DNA from: Thermoguttaceae bacterium
GTDB taxonomy: Bacteria; Planctomycetota; Planctomycetia; Pirellulales; Thermoguttaceae
Direction of reading: 5' to 3'
Assembly (NCBI GenBank): GCA_017937485.1
Contig: JAGBDN010000009.1
Location: 16,364-80,363 of the forward strand
DNA: 64,000 nucleotides
Below are positions 56,228 to 64,000 of the stretch, piece by piece (the stretch's first letter is position 1; each line of letters starts with the position of its first letter). Under the pieces are notes generated by a model, which did not search any database, was not told the DNA's origin, and saw only the letters and a program-made list of their open reading frames with translations. Both the position numbers and the translations under genes were made by a program.

Positions 56228-56961
56228 ATTCCGGCTATTCCGCCGAAGTCGAACCGCGCCTTCCGTCGATCGCCGACTTGGAAAGCGCGCTCGACGCGAC
56301 GATCGCCAAGCTCAAGCGCGACGTCGAAGACCTTGAACTGATTCCGAGCTTTGAAGACGGCGTCGTCGGGCTTTATCGCGACGCGAACGCCTTGGCCGCC
56401 GTCGCGCTCGCGCTCGGGAAGTCGACCGAAGACGCTCCGGCGAAAGCCGCCGCTCCGGCGATCCTCGAAGCCGCGCGGGCCGCCGCCTCCGCGAAAAATC
56501 TCGAAGAAGCGCAAGCGGCGATGAAAGCGATCGAAGCGGCGCGAACGAGCAAAGGTTCGACCGACGCGCTTCGCTGGAACCAAAAAGTCGTCGCGCTCCG
56601 TCCGCTGATGAAAAACGCGGTGCCGGCGCTGACGACCGAAATGAAACGCCTCGGGCGCAACGAAAAGACGTTTTTGCGTCGCGGCAACGCGAAGAAAGTG
56701 ATCGACAACTCGACCGTTTTAGTCGCGCTCGCGCTCGCTTGTCGCGAAAACGTCGACGAAACGCTCGCGCCGGAAGAAGACGAACTTTGGCGCGAATATT
56801 GCGAACGTTTGGCCGCCGCCGCGAACGATTTTAACGAAAAAGCGAACGCGACCGCCGCCGGAAAAGGCGATTTCGCCGAAGCGCTCGCCGCGATGAAGAC
56901 GGTCGAAGCGACGTGCAACACGACTTGCCACGAAAAATTCGGCGGTAAAGCGGCCGAATAA
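56221..56961 (+). CDS. Cytochrome c'-like C-terminal segment of the T10 gene
   Basis: About 246 residues, open in the -1 frame from before the T run with no start codon of its own that has a ribosome site; a TTG lies at 56278. It starts ELNSGYSAEVEPR and is mostly helical (LDATIAKLKRDVEDLELIP, 'ILEAARAAASAKNLEEAQAA'). Near the end stands CNTTCHEKF, a CxxCH haem c site placed in the last helix as in cytochrome c'/c556. Helices, the late CxxCH and the 'EALAAMKTVEATCNTTC' context suit that class. I infer the C-terminal half of a membrane-anchored cytochrome. If the T run is real and no slippage occurs, this is a pseudogene remnant. Confidence 0.65.
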   Translation, partial: ELNSGYSAEVEPRLPSIADLESALDATIAKLKRDVEDLELIPSFEDGVVGLYRDANALAAVALALGKSTEDAPAKAAAPAILEAARAAASAKNLEEAQAAMKAIEAARTSKGSTDALRWNQKVVALRPLMKNAVPALTTEMKRLGRNEKTFLRRGNAKKVIDNSTVLVALALACRENVDETLAPEEDELWREYCERLAAAANDFNEKANATAAGKGDFAEALAAMKTVEATCNTTCHEKFGGKAAE

Positions 56962-57082
56962 TCGGGCTTTCGACGCGTCGTCGCGTCTTGGGCGACGACG
57001 TTATTGACTCGGGTTTTTCGACGCGATTTTCCAAAGGCGCGTCGGAAAACCCGATTTTTATCCCTCTTGGAGACATTTCGCG

Positions 57083-58003
57083 ATGCGTCGCGTCAAACTC
57101 GAACTCTGTTACGACGGCGGCGACTACGCCGGTTGGCAAATTCAAAAGAAACAGCCGAACGTTCGAACGATTCAAGAAGAATTGGAAAAAGCGATTCGTC
57201 GCGTCGTCGGCGCCGACGTCGAGGTTCTCGGAAGCGGGCGCACCGACGCCGGCGTTCACGCGCTCTACCAAGTCGCGGCGTTTTCGACCGACTCGACGCT
57301 CCCTTGCGAAACGTTGACGCGGGCGATCAACGCGTTTTTGCCGCCGGACGTTCGAATTTGGCGTTCGAGCGACGTCGCCGAAGATTTTCACCCGATTCGC
57401 GACGGCGTTCGAAAACGCTACCGCTATCTATTGAGCGACGCTCGCCCGGCGTTCCCGTTTTGGCGGCGCAACGTTTGGAACCTCCGCGAAGGGTTCGACG
57501 ACGCGGCGGCGCTCGACGCGGCGAAATTTCTCGTCGGCACGTTCGATTTCGCCGCGTTTCAAACGCAGGGCTCGCCGCGCAAAACGACCGTTCGCACCGT
57601 TTACGACGTTCGCGTCGAGCGGCGCTCCGTTTCCGATTCGTTCGTTTTTCCGAAAGCGAAAAGCGCCGCGTCGAACGGGCTGAACGATTGGGAAAATTTA
57701 AGCGGCGTTCCGAGATCGCCGTTTGGGCCGCCGTCGCTGATTTCGGTCGAAGTCGAGGCGAACGGATTTCTGTACAATATGGTTCGTTCGATCGTCGGAA
57801 CGCTCTTTTGGTTCGCGACGCGGCATCAAGGGTTCGAAAAACCCGAGAAAATGCGGCAAATCGTCGAGGAGGCCGATCGACGCAACGCCGGGCCGACCGC
57901 GCCGCCTTGGGGGCTCTATATGATCGACGTCGTTTATCCGGATGAAATTCAAAAAGAAGAAAACGCGGCGGCGAACTTGCCTTTTTCCGAAAAAACGACA
58001 TAA
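57083..58003 (+). CDS. truA: tRNA pseudouridine(38-40) synthase TruA
   Basis: 306 residues. 'VKLELCYDGGDYAGWQIQKK' opens the fold; the catalytic Asp lies in GSGRTDAGVHA, followed by 'ANGFLYNMVRSIVGTL' and 'GPTAPPWGLYMIDVVY'. The catalytic and tRNA-clamping parts are intact. An insertion of about 30 residues (FPKAKSAASNGLNDWENL and flanks) lies before 'SVEVEANGFLYNM'. A TTGGAG precedes the ATG. 121 nt after the preceding gene's stop. Confidence 0.95.
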   Translation: MRRVKLELCYDGGDYAGWQIQKKQPNVRTIQEELEKAIRRVVGADVEVLGSGRTDAGVHALYQVAAFSTDSTLPCETLTRAINAFLPPDVRIWRSSDVAEDFHPIRDGVRKRYRYLLSDARPAFPFWRRNVWNLREGFDDAAALDAAKFLVGTFDFAAFQTQGSPRKTTVRTVYDVRVERRSVSDSFVFPKAKSAASNGLNDWENLSGVPRSPFGPPSLISVEVEANGFLYNMVRSIVGTLFWFATRHQGFEKPEKMRQIVEEADRRNAGPTAPPWGLYMIDVVYPDEIQKEENAAANLPFSEKTT

Positions 58004-58064
58004 TAAAGAAAAGCGGCGCGACGTTGGAAAGACGCCGCTTTAAGGAATCGTTTCGAGGAAGAAA

Positions 58065-59861
58065 ATGGATCGTCTGCTCGTTAAACTTCCGTCGTCGCCG
58101 ACGCCGACGACGCATTGGATTCGCTCCGACTCGATCGTCGTCGGGCGGCATCCTTATTGCGACGTCGTTTTGAACAACAACGCCGTCAGTCGCGAACACG
58201 CCCGGCTAACGAAACGCGGCGACGGCGTCTACGTCGAGGATTTGCACAGTCGCAACGGCGTTTGGGTCAACGGCGTAAAAATTGCGGAGCCGACTCGGAT
58301 TTATTCGCGGGACTCGCTTCAAGTCGGCGACGCGACGCTCGTTTTTTACTCCGATTCGCCGCTCGCCGTTCGGGAAACGATTCGAGCGGAACAACTGCGG
58401 CAAAATTCTCTCTGCTGGCGCGACGGCGAACAGGATCGCCCGAACATTACGTCGCAACTGACGTTAAATTCTTCCTCGTCGTTTTGCGACGACGCCGTCG
58501 CCAACCGCCGAACGGCTTGCGAATACGAGCGCGAAATTCGACTGTTGGAAGAGCGGGTGCGCGTTTTGCTCGATTTCGCGCGGATTTTGGGGAAAGCCGA
58601 CGATATTTCCGACTTGACGCCGCGTTTTTTGACGAATATTTTGCGCCTTTTCCCGAGCGCGGACTCCGCTTGCGTTTTGGCGCCGGACGCGAAAGAGTCG
58701 ACGGCGAAGCGGCCCGTTTTGAAACTCGTTCATTATAAACGGCGCGACGAGGAGAGCGACGAGCCGTTTCGCGTCAGCCGAGCGATCGTCAAACACGTCG
58801 TCGCGACGCGCTCGGCGGTCGTTTCCGACGCGGCGTTCGAGGATTCGCGATTCGATTCGTCCGAAAGCATCGTTCGTTCCCATATTTGCTCGGTGATGGC
58901 GGCGCCGATTTGCGACGTCGCGACGAACGAAATTCTCGGCGTCATTCAGATCGACGCGCGCAAAAACGGGCGCCGATTCGAGCAGGACGAGTTGAAACTG
59001 CTCGTCGCCGTCGCGAACCAAATCGCCGTTTACGTCGAGAACCAAAGTTACCGCGACGCTCGGGTGCGCGAGAAAATGGAACGGCGCGAGATGGAATTCG
59101 CGACGCAAGTTCAGCGCGGCTTCTTGCCGATCGAGTTGCCGAAGGTCGAAAATTACGACTTTTACGATTATTACTGCCCGGCGAAGTTCGTCGGCGGCGA
59201 CTATTTCGACTACGTTCCGCTTCCGGACGGCAAGCTCGCGATTCTTTTGGGCGACGTTTCCGGCAAGGGGATTTCGGCGTCGCTTCTGATGGCGAAGCTC
59301 TCGTCGGAAGCGCGTTACGGACTGCTGCTCGAAAAAAAATACGCCGCCGTTATGGAACGCTTGAATCGCGTTTACTCGGAGAATCGTTGGGGCGACCGCT
59401 TCGTTACGTTCGTTTTGGCGATTCTCGAGCCGGAAACCGGAACGCTCCGCGTTTACAACGCCGGACACCTTTACCCGATCGTCGCCAAAACGGACGGAAC
59501 GGTCGAGTTTATCGGCGAAGGGCGCAACGGTTTTCCGCTCGGCGTTATTCCGGACGCGACCTACGAGGAGACCGTTTATCGAATGGCGCCGGGCGACGCG
59601 GTCGCGCTGATGAGCGACGGACTGCCGGACGCGATCAATTCCGACGATCAAGCGTTGGGCGGGCGCGGGGTTTCGGAGCTTTTCCGCAATCCGGACGGGC
59701 TCGCCGCGGCGCCGCTCGGACGGCGGTTGGTCGTCGGCGTTTTGGATTACGTCGGCGGCGCGCAACAGGTCGACGACCAGTGCCTCGTCGTCTTTCGGCG
59801 CAAACCGCTTGAAGAAACGGCGGCGCCGGAAGCGACCGTCAAGGCGACGCTCGACGGTTGA
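58065..59861 (+). CDS. FHA-GAF-PP2C (SpoIIE-type) phosphatase
   Basis: 598 residues, in three parts. FHA domain (about 1-110): 'SIVVGRHPYCDVVLNNNAVS', 'REHARL' and 'DLHSRNGVWVNGVKI'; it binds phosphothreonine. GAF domain (about 160-330): 'VMAAPICDVATNEILGVIQI'. PP2C/SpoIIE phosphatase (about 345-580): 'FLPIELPKVENYDFYDYYCP', 'VGGDYFDYVPLPDGKLAIL', 'GDVSGKGISASLLMAKL', 'VYNAGHLYPI' and 'LMSDGLPDAIN', giving the metal-binding Asp residues. GAGGAAG lies before the ATG. This layout suits a RsbU/RsbP-like anti-sigma or stress-signalling phosphatase (inference). No partner is adjacent. Confidence 0.94.
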   Translation: MDRLLVKLPSSPTPTTHWIRSDSIVVGRHPYCDVVLNNNAVSREHARLTKRGDGVYVEDLHSRNGVWVNGVKIAEPTRIYSRDSLQVGDATLVFYSDSPLAVRETIRAEQLRQNSLCWRDGEQDRPNITSQLTLNSSSSFCDDAVANRRTACEYEREIRLLEERVRVLLDFARILGKADDISDLTPRFLTNILRLFPSADSACVLAPDAKESTAKRPVLKLVHYKRRDEESDEPFRVSRAIVKHVVATRSAVVSDAAFEDSRFDSSESIVRSHICSVMAAPICDVATNEILGVIQIDARKNGRRFEQDELKLLVAVANQIAVYVENQSYRDARVREKMERREMEFATQVQRGFLPIELPKVENYDFYDYYCPAKFVGGDYFDYVPLPDGKLAILLGDVSGKGISASLLMAKLSSEARYGLLLEKKYAAVMERLNRVYSENRWGDRFVTFVLAILEPETGTLRVYNAGHLYPIVAKTDGTVEFIGEGRNGFPLGVIPDATYEETVYRMAPGDAVALMSDGLPDAINSDDQALGGRGVSELFRNPDGLAAAPLGRRLVVGVLDYVGGAQQVDDQCLVVFRRKPLEETAAPEATVKATLDG

Positions 59862-60008
59862 CGACGTTGCGCTCGACCGTCGGACGTTCGACGAACGATT
59901 TCGGACGCGCTCTTAAGTATTAATGGCAAAATCGACGATAAGGAAAAACGGCGGCGAGACGTTCGCGGCGTTGTTTTTTGTCGGCTTTTTTAGAAAGCGT
60001 TGTTGAAA

Positions 60009-61067
60009 ATGGAAAAAACGAAGGAATTTTTTAAGCGTTTGATCGAAACGCCGAGTCCGTCCGGTTACGAAGAGAAAATTCAGCGCGTCGTTCGCGAGTA
60101 CGCCGCCGACTTCGCCGACTCGATAACGACGGACGTTCACGGGAACGTCGTCGCGGCGCGCAACCCGGACGCTCCGATTCGCGTGATGTTCGCCGGACAC
60201 TGCGACCAAATCGGCTTGACCGTCAACTATATCGACTCCGACGGTTTCGTTTACGTCCTTCCGCTCGGCGGCTGGGATCCGCAAACGCTTGTCGGCGTTC
60301 GCGTTACGTTCTGGGGGCGCAAGGGCCCGGTCGAGGGCGTTATCGGGCGCAAGGCGATTCACCTCTTGACCGAAGACGAACGCAAGCGCGTTCCGAAGGT
60401 TACCGACCTTTGGGTCGATATCGGCGCCAAGGATAAAGAGGAAGCCGAAAGCGTTCTCCGCGTCGGCGACTGCGGGACGATTCCGCTCGACTGCCGCGAA
60501 CTGATGAACAACCGCGTCGCGGCCCCGGCGACCGACGACAAAGCCGGCGTTTGGGTCGCGATGGAAGCGCTTCGCCGCATCGACGGAAGCAAGCTGAAGG
60601 TCGGCGTTTTCGCGGTTTCGACCGTTCAAGAAGAAGTCGGTTTGCGCGGCGCCCGAACGAGCGCTTACGGCGTCGACCCGCATATCGGGATCGCGATCGA
60701 CGTAACGCACGCGACCGACTGCCCGAACGTCGACAAGAAAATCTGCGGCGACGTCAAACTCGGCGGCGGCCCGGCGGTCGGGAAGGGCCCGAATATGAAT
60801 ATGCGCCTCGTCGACGCGCTCCTCGACGTCGCCGAAGCGAACGAAATTCCTTACCAACTCTGCGCCGAAAACCGCATCACCGGCACCGACGCGGCGGCGA
60901 TTCAGGTCAGCCGAGCGGGCGTCGCGACGGCGCTGATTTCGATCCCGAACCGCTATATGCACACGCCGGTCGAGATGGTTTCTTGGGACGATATGAACGC
61001 CGCCGCCGATTTGCTGGCGCGGTACTGCGAATCGCTCGACGAAAACGCGTCGTATATTCCGGAATGA
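60009..61067 (+). CDS. M42 family metallopeptidase
   Basis: 352 residues, a glutamyl/leucyl aminopeptidase-type enzyme with a binuclear metal site: 'VMFAGHCDQIGLTVNYID' (His/Asp ligand), 'NNRVAAPATDDKAGVWVAME' (Asp and Lys), 'STVQEEVGLRGARTSAYG' (catalytic Glu pair) and 'IAIDVTHATDCPN'. The family also includes bacterial deblocking peptidases and 'cellulase M'. The ATG at 60009 was chosen over a TTG 9 nt earlier. Ends at a terminator. Confidence 0.93.
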   Translation: MEKTKEFFKRLIETPSPSGYEEKIQRVVREYAADFADSITTDVHGNVVAARNPDAPIRVMFAGHCDQIGLTVNYIDSDGFVYVLPLGGWDPQTLVGVRVTFWGRKGPVEGVIGRKAIHLLTEDERKRVPKVTDLWVDIGAKDKEEAESVLRVGDCGTIPLDCRELMNNRVAAPATDDKAGVWVAMEALRRIDGSKLKVGVFAVSTVQEEVGLRGARTSAYGVDPHIGIAIDVTHATDCPNVDKKICGDVKLGGGPAVGKGPNMNMRLVDALLDVAEANEIPYQLCAENRITGTDAAAIQVSRAGVATALISIPNRYMHTPVEMVSWDDMNAAADLLARYCESLDENASYIPE

Positions 61068-61104
61068 TCGGCGTTTTTTACGCGGCGACTGTTATAATCG
61101 CTAG

Positions 61105-61142
61105 AATCGGCGTTCGCGTTGAAAAACGAACGCCGATTTTTC
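61105..61142 (+). terminator. Rho-independent terminator of the M42 gene
   Basis: A 12-bp stem AATCGGCGTTCG / CGAACGCCGATT (61105-61116, 61127-61138), then T residues. Confidence 0.88.
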
Positions 61143-61538
61143 GATTTTTAGACGCGCTTTCTTTTGGGTTCGCTTGCGCTTAACGTACTAAACGTTAGAA
61201 TTGATTTCGACGGGCGGCGCGCGCCGTTCGTCGGTTTCTCCGCTCCGGACTTAGGTTTAGCTTTCTTGACGCGTCGCTTAACGGGAAAGCTAAGCGCGGC
61301 GGAGAACGTTCTCGATAGGCGTCGTCGACGTTGACTTTGACGATTAAATGGAAAAACGTGATTTTGAAGACGGCGCGGGGCGGCGTCTTGTCGGAAAAAC
61401 GAGAACGGTTCATTTTTGAGGGATTTGCGTTTCGTTTTGGTCGATACTTTTTCTACCGGTTTTAGAACGGACGCGCCGTCGAACGCGTTCGACCGTTTGC
61501 AACGACGTAAAAACGTCGATTGATTTTGGAAACAAACA
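61143..61538. other. Non-coding region before the CpaB-like gene
   Basis: 396 bases. Short frames on the minus strand are Arg-rich and lack start signals. No promoter of good fit was seen. Confidence 0.4.
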
Positions 61539-63014
61539 ATGAATTGGAAAACTTGGTTGTGGCTCTTCGTCGCGCTCGTTACCGGCGGCGCGGCGGCTTT
61601 GGGCGTAAAGTCGATATTTTTTGTCGAATCGGACGAAGTCGTCGAAGAGGTCGCCGTCGCGCCGGGGGCGAAGACGCAAATTTTGGTCGCGAACGTCGAT
61701 TTGCCGGCCGGTTCCGAGCTGAACGCGCAAAACGTTCGTTTGACGTTGGCGCCGGAGAACGAGATTCCGCGCGAAATGCAACCGCTGTCTTTTAGCGAAG
61801 CCGTCGGCGCCTTAACGGCGCGCGACTTAAAAGCGGGCGAACCGATTTCGTTGTTCGACGTCGCCGCGTTGGAAGAGTCGGCGTCTCCGGAAGAAACTTA
61901 CGTCAAACCCGGATACGCGATCGTGCCGATCGAGATTCAAACGGCGACAAAAGCGGGCGGCGGGCGCGATTTTCTGAAAACGACGAAGCTCGATAAAATG
62001 CTTAAACCGGGCGACGTCGTCGATTTGGCGGTCGTTAAGGAAGACAAAAGCGTCGCGCCGTCGGCGCTCGGCGTCGCGCCTCGCCGTCGTTTGACGACCG
62101 AAACGATCGTCGAAGGCGTCGAAGTTTTTAGCGTGGCGGACGCGAGTCGTTTTTCGCAAGAGACCGGCGTCGCGGAGCGCGCGTCGACCGTTTGCGTGCA
62201 ACTGTCGCAAGAACAATTGGCGGCGGCGTTGAAAGCGGCCGAACAAGGACGCGTCAAAATTATTCCGCGCGTCGACCAAGCCGAATTTGAAACCGGTTCG
62301 GCGGACGCTCCGTTGGCGCTCGACGGAAATTTTAACGGCGGCGCGTTTGAACCGCCGATGAACGCCGATTTTTCCTTTTCCGGCTTGACGGAGGAAACGA
62401 CCGCGCCGCAAATCGTCGAAAACGAAGCGTCGAACGCCGCTAAAGCCGAGGACGCCGACGCGAACGATTCGGTTCCGTTTGAAATCGCGACCGAGGAAGA
62501 AACGCCGGTCGTCGACGAGAAACCGGAAGCGAACCCGACGCCGGACGCCGCGCCCGTTCCGTTTGAAATCGCGACCGAGGAAGAAACGCCGGTCGCCGAC
62601 GAGGAACCGGAAGCGAACTCGACGCCGGACGACGCGCTCGTTCCGTTTGAAATCGCGACCGAAGAAGAAACGCCGAACGTCGACGAGGAGCCGGAGCCGG
62701 ATTCGGAAAAAACGACTCCTTTCCGACTGCGCAACGCGAGCGTTCGCTCCGAAAGCGCCGACGCCGAAGAAGCGGAAGACGAGGAAAACGCCGAAGAAAC
62801 GCCCGACGGCGCGGCGGCTCCGTTGGCGCCGACGAAGGAACCGCGGCAAGCGTTTGGCGCGCCGTACCGCGAAAGCGTCGTCGAACCGAGCGTCGCCGAA
62901 GAAGCGAGCGCGGCGAGCGGATTCAAATACGTTTCGCCTTTTGTAACGGTCAATCCTAAAACGTCTTCGACGTCCGTCGCGCCGATCCGTCGCGCAAGAG
63001 CGTTTTCGCGTTGA
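61539..63014 (+). CDS. CpaB/RcpC-like pilus assembly protein with repeats
   Basis: 491 residues. An N-terminal membrane anchor (WLWLFVALVTGGAAALGVKS) leads into a SAF domain at about residues 45-115: 'LVANVDLPAGSELNAQNVRL', 'ALTARDLKAGEPISLFDVAA'. 'LKPGDVVDLAVVKED' and 'ASTVCVQLSQEQLAAALKAA' then match CpaB of Flp/tight-adherence pili, which acts on the secretin in the periplasm. From about residue 300 there are three near-identical 28-30 residue repeats, each opening VPFEIATEEETP. A Glu-rich tail ends the protein. Other Tad genes are not in the window; they may lie beyond it. Confidence 0.85.
   Translation: MNWKTWLWLFVALVTGGAAALGVKSIFFVESDEVVEEVAVAPGAKTQILVANVDLPAGSELNAQNVRLTLAPENEIPREMQPLSFSEAVGALTARDLKAGEPISLFDVAALEESASPEETYVKPGYAIVPIEIQTATKAGGGRDFLKTTKLDKMLKPGDVVDLAVVKEDKSVAPSALGVAPRRRLTTETIVEGVEVFSVADASRFSQETGVAERASTVCVQLSQEQLAAALKAAEQGRVKIIPRVDQAEFETGSADAPLALDGNFNGGAFEPPMNADFSFSGLTEETTAPQIVENEASNAAKAEDADANDSVPFEIATEEETPVVDEKPEANPTPDAAPVPFEIATEEETPVADEEPEANSTPDDALVPFEIATEEETPNVDEEPEPDSEKTTPFRLRNASVRSESADAEEAEDEENAEETPDGAAAPLAPTKEPRQAFGAPYRESVVEPSVAEEASAASGFKYVSPFVTVNPKTSSTSVAPIRRARAFSR
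62455..62690 (+). repeat. Three in-frame repeats in the CpaB-like gene
   Basis: Three direct repeats of about 90 bp coding for VPFEIATEEETP and an acidic, Pro-rich spacer; near-identical at the DNA level. Confidence 0.8.
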
Positions 63015-63101
63015 ATTCGCGGTGGAAACGGTTTGAAACGGGCGACGTCGCGTTCGACGGACGCGCCGACGTAAAACGGGAGTGTGAAAAGGGGGAAAAT
63101 T

Positions 63102-63623
63102 TTGAAACGCGAAATCCTTTGGGCGCCTTGGCGAATGGCGTATATTAAGAACGCGGACGACGCGAAACCGGCGGCTCCGCCGGAGGTTTGGCCGGGCGGC
63201 GATCCGTCGTGTTTCATTTGCCAAGCGGTCGTCGACGAAACTTCGGAGCGCGAACGTTTGGTTATCGGGCGAACCGAGTCGACGTTGACGCTCTTGAATC
63301 GATATCCGTACAATAACGGGCATCTTTTGGTCGCGCCGAAGCGACACGTCGCGCGGTTGGATTTGCTGACGGCGGACGAATGGCGCGAAATTTCGGCGGA
63401 GCTGACCTTTTGGGTCGGCGAAATCGAGCGAAAGATGAACGCGGAGGGGTTCAACGTCGGTCTGAATTTGGGCCGCGTCGCCGGGGCCGGGTTGCCGGGA
63501 CACCTGCATTGGCATATTGTGCCGCGTTGGAACGGCGACTCGAACTTTATGCCGACGATCGGCGGAACCAAGTCGATACCGCAGTCGCTCGAAGCCGCTT
63601 GGGAACTCTTGAAGCGCGACTAA
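63102..63623 (+). CDS. HIT family hydrolase
   Basis: 173 residues. The HIT triad is GHLHWHIVPRW (H-x-H-x-H) near residue 140. 'CFICQAVVDE', 'LVIGRTESTLTLLNRYPYNN' and GHLLVAPKRH are typical of bacterial HIT proteins. These hydrolyse or phosphorolyse dinucleotides such as Ap4A. I prefer the TTG at 63102, as AGGGGG lies 6 nt before it and the protein then starts at the conserved EILWAPWR. The GTG at 63084 is possible. Gene lies 88 nt after the CpaB-like gene. Confidence 0.9.
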   Translation: MKREILWAPWRMAYIKNADDAKPAAPPEVWPGGDPSCFICQAVVDETSERERLVIGRTESTLTLLNRYPYNNGHLLVAPKRHVARLDLLTADEWREISAELTFWVGEIERKMNAEGFNVGLNLGRVAGAGLPGHLHWHIVPRWNGDSNFMPTIGGTKSIPQSLEAAWELLKRD

Positions 63624-63645
63624 TCGAGAGAAGACGATAAATAGA

Positions 63646-63679
63646 AAGACCGCGACGTTTAGAACGTCGCGGTTTTTTT
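63646..63679 (+). terminator. Rho-independent terminator after the HIT gene
   Basis: An 11-bp perfect stem ACCGCGACGTT / AACGTCGCGGT (63649-63659, 63663-63673) with a 3-nt loop and seven T. Confidence 0.9.
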
Positions 63680-63708
63680 AACGCTTGTCGGCGGCGGAAT
63701 TGACCGCG

Positions 63709-64000
63709 TCGACCGGCAGTCGACCGGCAGTCGAGCGGCAGTCGAGCGGAAGTCGAGCGGCAGTCGAGCGGAAGTCGAGCGGCAGTTGAACGGAAGTTGA
63801 ACGGAAGTTGAACGGAAGTTGAACGGAAGTTGAACGGAAGTTGAACGGAAGTTGACCGGAAGTTGAACGGAAGTTGAACGGAAGTTGAACGGAAGTTGAA
63901 CGGAAGTTGAACGGAAGTTGAACGGAAGTTGAACGGAAGTTGAACGGAAGTTGAACGGAAGTTGAACGGAAGTTGAACGGAAGTTGAACGGAAGTTGAAC
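63709..64000. repeat. 11-bp tandem repeat array running off the window end
   Basis: At least 26 head-to-tail copies of an 11-bp unit. The first units are TCGACCGGCAG or TCGAGCGG(C/A)AG. From 63786 on the unit is TTGAACGGAAG, nearly without change (one TTGACCGGAAG at 63852). The units are exact in length, so their period is not a multiple of three. On the plus strand every frame meets TGA. The minus strand stays open, so a repeat-containing gene entering from beyond the window cannot be excluded. Confidence 0.95.

Noticed and set aside
63709..64000. CRISPR array
   Set aside because: The repeats are 11 bp, head-to-tail and without spacers.
1..64000. tRNA genes
   Set aside because: No TTCGA-containing T-arm with a matching acceptor stem was found on either strand by eye; the one GGTTCGAGGGG hit belongs to the TPP riboswitch.

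Overview
The window reads as chromosomal DNA of a member of the Planctomycetota, most likely of the Pirellulales lineage. Pointers are a CsrA, a giant surface protein opening with an N-terminal LEDRRLL motif, an all-helical barrel plus DUF4159-type protein, a DUF1573 protein, a very long secretin with an Arg/Ala/Thr tail, a Tat-exported Gfo/Idh/MocA oxidoreductase and a BON-domain exported protein. The DNA is GC-rich and extremely rich in CpG and NCG codons. TTA, CTA and TCA codons are rare, so huge spurious antisense reading frames appear opposite real genes. No rRNA, tRNA, CRISPR array, insertion sequence or prophage was recognised.

Layout. 1-6 kb: the tail of a sigma-54-type regulator (Fis-like HTH), a DMT_6 membrane protein, endonuclease III with a repeat-built basic N-terminus, an exported unknown, TatD and CsrA. 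6-9 kb: a large exported DUF4159-type protein. 9.2-13.2 kb: the ffh-rpsP-trmD-rplS translation and secretion cluster, without the usual rimM, closed by a strong terminator. 13.6-22.6 kb: a run of minus-strand genes: Tat-exported oxidoreductase, a deoxyhypusine-synthase-like protein, a ParA-type ATPase overlapping a coiled-coil partner, a PfkB sugar kinase, a HAD phosphatase and a GT2/methyltransferase fusion. 23-29 kb: rubrerythrin, a thiamine locus (TPP riboswitch, Thi4, ThiE), a beta-CASP metallo-beta-lactamase, a small exported protein and a double-ACT protein.

29-46 kb is mostly envelope and repair: a beta-barrel porin, an MFS transporter, a BON protein, a lipoprotein downstream of a 1608-residue secretin, a UvrD/PcrA helicase and a DUF1573 protein. 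46.8-52.5 kb is one 1879-residue FnIII/Ig-like surface protein. 52.7-64 kb carries a NagB/PIG-L fusion whose deaminase active site looks degraded, a lipoprotein gene interrupted at a ten-T tract with a cytochrome c-like C-terminal half in the -1 frame, TruA, an FHA-GAF-PP2C phosphatase, an M42 peptidase, a CpaB-like pilus protein, a HIT protein, and an 11-bp tandem repeat running off the window end.

The most unusual items are the T10 frame switch (55-57 kb), the ParA/partner pair (16.5-18.4 kb), the Cys/Lys repeat array on endonuclease III, the degraded NagB domain, the 11-bp repeat array, and recurring intergenic sequence words. Many ordinary enzymes here carry low-complexity insertions or tails, which looks like a property of this lineage. 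All function calls come from reading motifs; no database search was run.
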